Shown: positions 1 through 5,148 of the stretch, in pieces | How the letters are laid out: each line of letters opens with the position of its first letter | Numbering within the stretch: the stretch's first letter is position 1 | NCBI GenBank assembly: GCA_023460395.1 | Contig: JAEWQB010000008.1 | Coordinates: forward strand, 1 to 7,454 | Direction: 5' to 3' | DNA from: Pseudomonadota bacterium | Lineage (GTDB): Bacteria; Desulfobacterota; Desulfovibrionia; Desulfovibrionales; Desulfovibrionaceae | DNA length: 7,454 nt | Notes under the pieces: generated by a model | The model's database searches: none | The model's input: only the letters and a program-made list of their open reading frames with translations | Told to the model about the DNA's origin: nothing | Position numbers and translations under genes: made by a program

Positions 1-134
1 GGAAAGGCGTTCTATGCAAATCGCGTCGGCACGTCAAGGACCAAACTCACTTTTTCATGAAATACTTACGCCTCTTCCTCCACCTTCCCCGCCAGCCCTT
101 GCGCCACGGGGGATTCTTGCCAGACTCTTTTACA

Positions 135-163
135 TTGAAAGAAACGGAAGAGCACCCTAGTAT
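135..163 (+). promoter_or_regulatory. Candidate sigma70 promoter of the TPR gene
   Basis: TTGAAA at 135-140 (5 of 6 to the -35 consensus) is followed after 17 bases by TAGTAT at 158-163 (4 of 6 to the -10 consensus). Transcription would begin near base 170 and give a leader of about 77 bases before the TPR gene. This is a consensus match by eye only. Bases 1-134 show no recognisable gene or site on either strand apart from a doubtful minus-strand mini-ORF described under findings. Confidence 0.4.
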
Positions 164-186
164 ACCCTCCTAAAGAACACGGCCCT

Positions 187-210
187 CGCACCGCCATGCC
201 GGTGCGGCAT
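187..210 (+). promoter_or_regulatory. Leader hairpins with two alternative pairings
   Basis: CGCACCG (187-193) pairs with CGGTGCG (200-206) around a 6-base loop. An alternative stem pairs ATGCCG (196-201) with CGGCAT (205-210) around a 3-base loop. The two share bases and cannot form together. The in-frame upstream ATG at 196 sits inside this structure, which argues against its use as the start of the TPR gene. No regulatory role is shown. Confidence 0.35.
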
Positions 211-246
211 TTCCCAACGCTAACACCTGACCTAAAAGAGACGCAT

Positions 247-885
247 ATGACCTTGAGTAAACAGGAAACACAGGAACTTATCCGCAAAGTACAAGACGGA
301 CACTACGTTACAAAGGCCACACTATACGTATCTGTAGTGTTGGCTTTGCTCATCGGCCTGTACGTGGGCAACCTGCTTACGACCTTATATGGTCCCGCTC
401 CCGCCGCCCAGCAGTCTGCGGCTGGGTCTTCCGCTCCTCAATCTGGCAGCACCGCCATTGATCCGGCTGTTACCGCGCGCATCCTCAAATACGAAAAAAG
501 CACCCGCGACACACCGAGCAATGTGGAGGCGTGGATTTCTCTCGGACATGCGTATTTTGACGGCAACCGCCCCAAAGCAGCTATTGAAGCATACACTCAG
601 GCGTTGGCCCTTCAGCCCGATAACCCGGACGTGCTTACTGATATGGGTGTAATGTACCGCCGGGACGGACAGCCGGAACGAGCGCTGGAGCAGTTTGCCA
701 AAGCCATCGCCGCGGACCCTCGCCACGAACAAGCTCATTTCAACTCCGGGATTGTGCTCTACCACGATCTCGGTCGAAAAGAAGAGGCACTGGAGTTTTG
801 GCGCACGCTGGTGCGTATTAACCCCAAGGCCAAGGCCCCTAATGGAACTCCGGTAACGGAGATGATCAAAGACCATGCGAACTAA
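247..885 (+). CDS. Membrane-anchored TPR-repeat protein
   Basis: 212-aa protein with a short cytoplasmic N-terminus, one hydrophobic helix at about residues 24-46, a Pro/Ala/Ser/Gln-rich linker (50-70) and three consecutive TPR units at about 92-125, 126-159 and 160-194. The repeats carry typical positions (W96..LG..Y103, A111..A115Y..AL, P124). TPR units bind other proteins, so this is most likely a scaffold or assembly factor held on the outer face of the cytoplasmic membrane. The layout recalls NrfG/CcmI-type cytochrome c assembly helpers, but no cytochrome gene is visible and the partner is unknown. The ATG at 247 is chosen because an AAAAGAGA purine stretch lies just upstream and the protein then begins with a normal anchor topology. 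The in-frame ATG at 196 would add 17 residues, has no good ribosome site and lies in a hairpin. It is probably monocistronic, with a hairpin 29 bases downstream. Confidence 0.9.
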   Translation: MTLSKQETQELIRKVQDGHYVTKATLYVSVVLALLIGLYVGNLLTTLYGPAPAAQQSAAGSSAPQSGSTAIDPAVTARILKYEKSTRDTPSNVEAWISLGHAYFDGNRPKAAIEAYTQALALQPDNPDVLTDMGVMYRRDGQPERALEQFAKAIAADPRHEQAHFNSGIVLYHDLGRKEEALEFWRTLVRINPKAKAPNGTPVTEMIKDHAN

Positions 886-913
886 GTGATTTCATCCCGT
901 TAGTCCCTATTCA

Positions 914-944
914 CCGGGCCGTTTCCATGACGGAGGCGGCCCGG
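914..944 (+). terminator. Strong GC hairpin after the TPR gene, no T-tract
   Basis: CCGGGCCG (914-921) pairs perfectly with CGGCCCGG (937-944). The stem continues inward through two G-U pairs and TCC/GGA (924-926 with 932-934), giving about 13 pairs closed by the 5-base loop ATGAC. It starts 29 bases after the TPR stop codon, a usual terminator position, but no run of T follows on either strand. It may stabilise the mRNA 3' end or act with Rho rather than terminate alone. The loop contains the ATG at 927, the first in-frame ATG of the downstream kinase frame, which makes that start unlikely. Confidence 0.4.
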
Positions 945-962
945 CGTGCGTTCTGCCGCAGA

Positions 963-991
963 TGGACAATTATGCTACTTCCCCCTACAAA
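963..991 (+). promoter_or_regulatory. Candidate sigma70 promoter of the hybrid kinase, flanked by an inverted repeat
   Basis: TGGACA at 963-968 (5 of 6) and TACAAA at 986-991 (4 of 6) are separated by exactly 17 bases, placing a start near 998 and a leader of about 64 bases before the kinase ATG. The -35 lies inside GATGGACA (961-968), which recurs inverted as TGTCCATC at 1011-1018. The pair could be operator half-sites on each side of the promoter or a long-loop stem. Identified by eye from consensus only. Confidence 0.4.
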
Positions 992-1061
992 AGAAGGAGC
1001 TGTGCACATCTGTCCATCCAGATATCGCACTGAGGAATCGGCTCTGTCGCAAAGGAACCAC

Positions 1062-4000
1062 ATGACCGCCTTTTCATGTTTGCGCCACCGTCTCTGCATC
1101 TGCATTGCCCTGTGCTTACTTCTGTCTGCGACTGACGCGCTGGCAGCCAGTTCTCCCGTTGCTCTGGGACGCGTTATGCCGCCGCTCCGCCTTACCCCGC
1201 ATATGGACGCGCTGGAAGACAGACATGGCACCCTGCGCATTGAGGAGGTCGCCTCATCAGACTATATACATGCGTTCACCCCTCTGGCCTTCCGCCCGGT
1301 TAACGCCAGCGCAGGCGCGACATGGCTCCGGCTGACACTGGAATCTGACGCTTCCGGTAATCTAGAACGCACCATGCGCTTTCCCGTACTGAATTTAGGC
1401 GCGGCCCAACCCGGCCCGGTGCGCCTCTACGCCCCCCGGTACGCCAGTACCACCGCTGTGTGGCCTGATGGATGGGACGTGCTTGAGGCCAACGGAAAAG
1501 CCAGTTTTCCCCTTCCCATGCCGGAAGGGGGCACGCTTACGTGCTATATTCGCCTTGCAGGTCCGCCCGGCCTCTGGTTTTATCCCGAACTGACCCTGCG
1601 TGCCGCCACCTCCCCGGTGTTCTCCCCTTTCGATTTCGGCATGGCCCTCGCGGGAGCGTTGGGTGCCCTCGCGGTGCTCAATCTGCTTTTTGCGACCTTG
1701 CAGCGCAACGAGAGCCGGGGCTGGCTCGCTCTGTACTCGGCTCTGGCACTCATTTACTGGCTCACAGCTCCCTCTCCCGCCCCGGCGGGAGGACTGCCAT
1801 TTTCCGCCGCATGGGCCATTCTCACCCCCGGCCTTGCCATGGTGCTGCTCCCTCATATGGGAAGACATATCCTGCAATCATGGAAGCACTCTCCCGTAAC
1901 GGACCGCGTTCTGCGGATACTCTCCGGGCTGGGGGCAATTCTCGCCGTTGCCCCGCTCGTTCCCACATGGGGCTGGCTGGTCCGCGCACTTCCGCTTTGG
2001 CCATGTCTGGCCATTCTCCCTGCCGTGGCAGCAGCAGACTGCGCCCGGAAAACCGTTCCCGGCGCACGCCGCTTTGTTCTCGCCTGCACGCTCACAACGA
2101 TGGGAGCATTCGCAAGTCTTGCGCCTGCGCAATCCGCAGATATGGCGGTCCTGTTTGCCCTTCTGCCCTTTGCCGGGACCGTGCTCGGCGTGCTTATTCT
2201 CACGTTACCCGCATCTCGGCCCGCACAGCGCGCGCCCCTTCAGGCCACCGATGCGTCCAGCCACGCCATGCCGGAAGAATCCGCATCACCGGAGAGTTCA
2301 CCTCACGCCGCCACCGGCATGAAGGCCCGGCAGTCTGACGATTTTTCTGCGGGGCAAGCCGTACTTACCCGCCTCAGCCACGACCTGCGCACTCCGCTCA
2401 ACGCCATCGTATACGCCGCCGAGCAAATTACCCCTCTCCCTCAGGACGAGCAGGGCCTCATACACCTGCGAACCCTGCAAGCCGCCGCAGGCAATCTTTC
2501 CACCCTTATCAACGACCTGCTGGACGTGAGCCGGGCACAAAAAGGACGCATTCTCCTGCGACAACGCCCCTTTGATTTACAACGCCTGCTCATGGAAGCA
2601 CACGATATCATTCAGCCACAAGCGGAACGGAAAGGCCTTTCTCTACATTGGGTTATGGCACCCCACCTGAACGTGAAATATGGCGGTGACGCGGACAGAT
2701 TACTCCAAATTCTGCTAAATCTGCTCGGCAATGCCATTCGCTTTTCGGACACTGGCACCGTGCGGCTTACCGTGGACCGCGTTCCTGAAAGCACAGATCC
2801 CGGATATCTATTGTTTCGCGTTACGGACAATGGCATCAGTATTCCCCTTCAAAATCAATACGATGTATTTGAACAGTTTTGCCAAAGCCCCGGTACGGGA
2901 AAAGGGCGTTTTGGCGGTTCCGGCCTAGGGCTTACTATCGTTCGTGAACTTGTAGGACTCATGGGCGGCGTGGTCTGCCTTGCCTCCCGTCCCACCGTGG
3001 GAACGGAAGTCAGTTTTACCGTGCGCCTGCTTCCTCTCGACAACGCGACGACCACGGCAGACCCATTCTCCAGAGAAGACACCCGCGAAACGACCTTCTC
3101 AGCCCCGCAGCGCAGCTCGCAAGCCAGCCACGTGCTGGTGGCTGATGATGTGGCCAGTAACAGACAACTTGTGCGGTTCTTTCTTGAAGGCTTGCCCTAT
3201 ACCGTAACGGAAACCCGGAGCGGTGAAGAAGCGGTGGCGCGGTATATGGATTCCCTTCCCGGCATGGCTCTCGTTGACGCGGATATGCCCGGCAGTGGCG
3301 GGCCTCACGCCGTGCGGTCCATCCGCGCATATGAAGAGGAACAGGGGATTACAGCCATTCCTGTGGTGGCTCTGGTATCCAAACCAGAAGAAGCCGCAGC
3401 CATGCTGCATGCGGGCAGTACGGCCACGCTCATGAAACCACTCTCACGTATGCGTCTCATTGAAATGGTCACTCGCCTCGCCCCACCCGCCATGCGTGCG
3501 TTCCATATTGCGCCGAAATCATCCTCGTCCCTGCCGTCCGCCGCAGCCGATGTACATGACGTACCCAAGCCCGGTGTGCCCGACGCAAAACAAATTGCCT
3601 CCCCCGCGCTTCCCGACACCCCACCGGCACCAAACGCGCCCCACGGACACACAGCGCAGTCCAAGCCGGATGTCGCTCTGCCACCAGCCCGTGCAAATAC
3701 GAAGGACGAGGAAGTCTCCCCCGTCATGCCCAAGCTTGCCACGCCAGCCCCTACCAGCGTGGCTCCGCGCACAGACCGGACGCCCGCATCTCCCCAACTG
3801 GACATGAGCCTCATCCCGCTTGTTCCCGGTCTAGTAGCCAACATGGACGAAGCCATGCGGGATGCCCAGCACGGTGTCCGCGACAACAGCCCTTTAGGAG
3901 TTCAGGAAGCGGTGGGGCGACTGGCAGGAACCGCCGCCAGTTTTGGTCTGCGTGACTTGGAACGAATGTCCCGCTGTGTCGAACGGGCTGCGGAAGCGGA

Positions 4001-4127
4001 CGATTTGGAAGCGATCCTCACCCTTTTACCGGAGCTGGAAACGATGGTCCGCCGGAACCAACGCGCTTTGAGTGACATTCATCGCATGCATGCCTCCATG
4101 GTCAAAAACGCTGCCAGCGTACGCTAA
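1062..4127 (+). CDS. 7TMR-DISM hybrid sensor histidine kinase with receiver and degenerate Hpt
   Basis: 1021-aa membrane sensor kinase. Residues 1-28 are a Cys-containing signal peptide with an ALA|A type cleavage site. Residues about 45-183 match the 7TMR-DISM extracellular 2 pattern (TLRIEEVAS, WLRLTLES), a family thought to bind carbohydrate-like ligands. About 190-383 hold seven hydrophobic helices. The HisKA H-box SHDLRTPL has phosphoacceptor His440; the ATPase shows N-box Asn557, G1 box DNGISIP (589-595, second Gly replaced by Ser593), F-box around 603 and G2 box GGSGLGL (618-624). The receiver (691-803) has Asp695/Asp696, phosphoacceptor Asp739 and Lys792, but Val772 where Thr/Ser is usual. 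A Pro/Ala-rich linker (about 815-910) leads to an Hpt-like helical domain (912-1005) in which the phosphorylatable His is Gly952. The ATG at 1062 is preceded by AAAGGA at 5 bases and starts the signal peptide directly; the ATG at 927 would bury that peptide. No separate response regulator lies nearby, so the output is unknown. Confidence 0.93.
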   Translation: MTAFSCLRHRLCICIALCLLLSATDALAASSPVALGRVMPPLRLTPHMDALEDRHGTLRIEEVASSDYIHAFTPLAFRPVNASAGATWLRLTLESDASGNLERTMRFPVLNLGAAQPGPVRLYAPRYASTTAVWPDGWDVLEANGKASFPLPMPEGGTLTCYIRLAGPPGLWFYPELTLRAATSPVFSPFDFGMALAGALGALAVLNLLFATLQRNESRGWLALYSALALIYWLTAPSPAPAGGLPFSAAWAILTPGLAMVLLPHMGRHILQSWKHSPVTDRVLRILSGLGAILAVAPLVPTWGWLVRALPLWPCLAILPAVAAADCARKTVPGARRFVLACTLTTMGAFASLAPAQSADMAVLFALLPFAGTVLGVLILTLPASRPAQRAPLQATDASSHAMPEESASPESSPHAATGMKARQSDDFSAGQAVLTRLSHDLRTPLNAIVYAAEQITPLPQDEQGLIHLRTLQAAAGNLSTLINDLLDVSRAQKGRILLRQRPFDLQRLLMEAHDIIQPQAERKGLSLHWVMAPHLNVKYGGDADRLLQILLNLLGNAIRFSDTGTVRLTVDRVPESTDPGYLLFRVTDNGISIPLQNQYDVFEQFCQSPGTGKGRFGGSGLGLTIVRELVGLMGGVVCLASRPTVGTEVSFTVRLLPLDNATTTADPFSREDTRETTFSAPQRSSQASHVLVADDVASNRQLVRFFLEGLPYTVTETRSGEEAVARYMDSLPGMALVDADMPGSGGPHAVRSIRAYEEEQGITAIPVVALVSKPEEAAAMLHAGSTATLMKPLSRMRLIEMVTRLAPPAMRAFHIAPKSSSSLPSAAADVHDVPKPGVPDAKQIASPALPDTPPAPNAPHGHTAQSKPDVALPPARANTKDEEVSPVMPKLATPAPTSVAPRTDRTPASPQLDMSLIPLVPGLVANMDEAMRDAQHGVRDNSPLGVQEAVGRLAGTAASFGLRDLERMSRCVERAAEADDLEAILTLLPELETMVRRNQRALSDIHRMHASMVKNAASVR

Positions 4128-4408
4128 AAACGTCATTTTCGTCTTTGAGCGCGGATTTTCCTCTGCCGCGTTACTGTTGACACAGCAGGCAGATATAGCT
4201 ACTTCACCGCGTGAGTGAACACTCGACATATCAACACTGTTGCTGTGGAAAATAGTAACCGCAATACTGATAACGGCGGTGTTCCCCTTATGCGAAGCCG
4301 TTTTCCATACGCTACTCTACTGGCACCGTACCGGGGCTACAACTCCATACGTTTCCCGCCAACGCACCGGCATAAAGCCGGGGCTGAACGCCATGTAAAG
4401 GAACTACT
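4128..4408. other. 281-base intergenic region with repeats and small dyads
   Basis: No gene is visible here. In order it holds a weak stem (CGCGG 4150-4154 with CCGCG 4166-4170) with no T-run, a consensus -35 hexamer TTGACA (4177-4182) without a convincing -10, a 12-base dyad GAGTG-AA-CACTC (4213-4224), a second short dyad CAACA-C-TGTTG (4232-4242), and a stem ACCGC/GCGGT (4258-4262 with 4276-4280). It ends with an imperfect direct repeat sharing GCACCG, CCGGGGCT and CCAT (first copy 4323-4348, second 4364-4394). The second copy includes a 5-bp hairpin CCGGC-ATAAA-GCCGG (4367-4381). These are reasonable places for regulation of the TetR gene, but none is proven. Confidence 0.5.
4213..4224. 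promoter_or_regulatory. Candidate TetR operator dyad
   Basis: GAGTG (4213-4217) and its exact inverse CACTC (4220-4224) are separated by AA. TetR-family dimers bind short dyads near their own promoters and this is the tightest one in the upstream gap. It is short, lies about 185 bases before the start codon, and no clear promoter overlaps it, so the assignment is speculative. Confidence 0.2.
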
Positions 4409-4990
4409 ATGAAACGCGATGTGATTCTTGAAACAGCCGCTCGTCTATTCGCTGAACGTGGATTTACCAATACTCCCACCAGCCTGCTCGCCAAAGAAGC
4501 GGGCGTGGCGGAAGGCACCATTTTTCGCCATTTCCGCACGAAAGACGATATTTTCCTGACACTGATTCATAACGTAAAAACACAGCTCATTACCGACATT
4601 GAAAACTATATCGAGGTGCGCGGCCCCGAAAATCCGCTAGAAAAACTCGAATCGGTCATCAAGTCATTTTATGTTTTCGTGCGGAAAAACAGCATGGAGT
4701 TTTGCCTCATTTTCCGTGATGCCCCCACCCGTTTCGGACAGCGCAACGATGACGTGTTCGTGCAAATTAGAGAAATATACACGTATGTCATTGACTACAT
4801 GCAAACAGCTATTGATGAAGGAAAACAAGATGGCTCTATTACAACATCCCTGCCATCGCAGGATGTTGCTAATCTGATCATGAGTACAATGGTTGGCCTT
4901 GTTCGCGCGACACATTTTGGCTTTAGCCATGTTAATGACGACATCGTCAAGTCCGTTGTGGAGTGTTATACCAAAATACTGACGGAGTAA
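4409..4990 (+). CDS. TetR/AcrR-family transcriptional regulator
   Basis: 193 aa, the usual family length. The N-terminus carries the TetR DNA-binding domain: helix 1 at about 3-18 (ILETAARLFAERGF), then the helix-turn-helix at about 24-43 with TSLLAKEAGVAEGTIFRHF, followed by the family-typical K45DDIF. Residues about 55-193 are the helical ligand-binding and dimerisation domain, which is not diagnostic of a ligand. It should act as a cytoplasmic dimeric repressor released by a small molecule. The start has AAAGGA (4397-4402) six bases upstream. No efflux or enzyme gene that such regulators usually control lies beside it; its target may be itself or lie outside the window. Composition differs from its neighbour: three sampled 60-base lines contain 80 G+C of 180, against 110 of 180 for three lines in the kinase, suggesting later acquisition. 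An intrinsic terminator begins 15 bases after the stop. Confidence 0.92.
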   Translation: MKRDVILETAARLFAERGFTNTPTSLLAKEAGVAEGTIFRHFRTKDDIFLTLIHNVKTQLITDIENYIEVRGPENPLEKLESVIKSFYVFVRKNSMEFCLIFRDAPTRFGQRNDDVFVQIREIYTYVIDYMQTAIDEGKQDGSITTSLPSQDVANLIMSTMVGLVRATHFGFSHVNDDIVKSVVECYTKILTE

Positions 4991-5004
4991 CGCATCCCAA
5001 TTAC

Positions 5005-5032
5005 AAGGCCGTGCACACCGCACGGCCTTTTT
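5005..5032 (+). terminator. Intrinsic terminator of the TetR gene
   Basis: AAGGCCGTGC (5005-5014) pairs perfectly with GCACGGCCTT (5020-5029) around the loop ACACC, followed by a T-run to 5032. The 10-bp GC-rich stem plus T-tract, 15 bases after the TetR stop, is a classic Rho-independent terminator and separates this gene from the chemoreceptor. Confidence 0.93.
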
Positions 5033-5111
5033 ATATCTGTTATTCCTTTATCTTTTCATGATTTTCTTCTACTCTGCTTCCCAAGACTGGCGCAAAACGA
5101 TATCTTTGCTA

Positions 5112-5127
5112 GGTGAAGGAATTCACC
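5112..5127 (+). promoter_or_regulatory. GNRA-capped hairpin in the chemoreceptor leader
   Basis: GGTGAA (5112-5117) pairs perfectly with TTCACC (5122-5127) around GGAA, a GNRA-type tetraloop in RNA. It ends 9 bases before the ribosome-binding purines (AAGGGG, 5137-5142) of the chemoreceptor gene. It may position or protect the leader, or be a DNA dyad for a regulator. I found no good sigma70, sigma28 or sigma54 promoter between the TetR terminator and this gene. Confidence 0.3.
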
Positions 5128-5148
5128 ACAGGCCTGAAGGGGAAAACA

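Noticed and set aside
927..1061. Upstream in-frame ATG that would lengthen the hybrid kinase by 45 residues
   Set aside because: It lies in the loop of a strong hairpin, has no suitable ribosome site, and would place the clear signal peptide internally. The ATG at 1062 has AAAGGA five bases upstream and starts the signal peptide.
1541..2338. 265-codon alternative frame inside the kinase gene
   Set aside because: Its product is Arg/Pro/Ser-rich without domain pattern and overlaps the membrane-helix coding region in another frame; a GC-rich shadow.
4148..4172. Intrinsic terminator after the hybrid kinase gene
   Set aside because: The stem is only about 5-7 pairs with an 11-base loop and no T-run follows.
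4177..4205. TTGACA as -35 of a TetR promoter
   Set aside because: The hexamer is perfect, but at 16-18 bases the -10 candidates match poorly (TACTTC), and TATAGC lies only 11 bases away.
5096..5103. Possible sigma28 -10 element (AACGATAT) before the chemoreceptor
   Set aside because: There is no TAAA-like -35 at the required distance upstream.
5088..5110. Possible sigma54 promoter (TGGC ... TTGCT) before the chemoreceptor
   Set aside because: The GG and GC elements are 17 bases apart instead of the required 10.
5113..5148. GTG start adding 12 residues to the chemoreceptor
   Set aside because: It lies in a hairpin stem, and the ATG at 5149 has a better ribosome site and gives a normal short N-terminus before helix 1.
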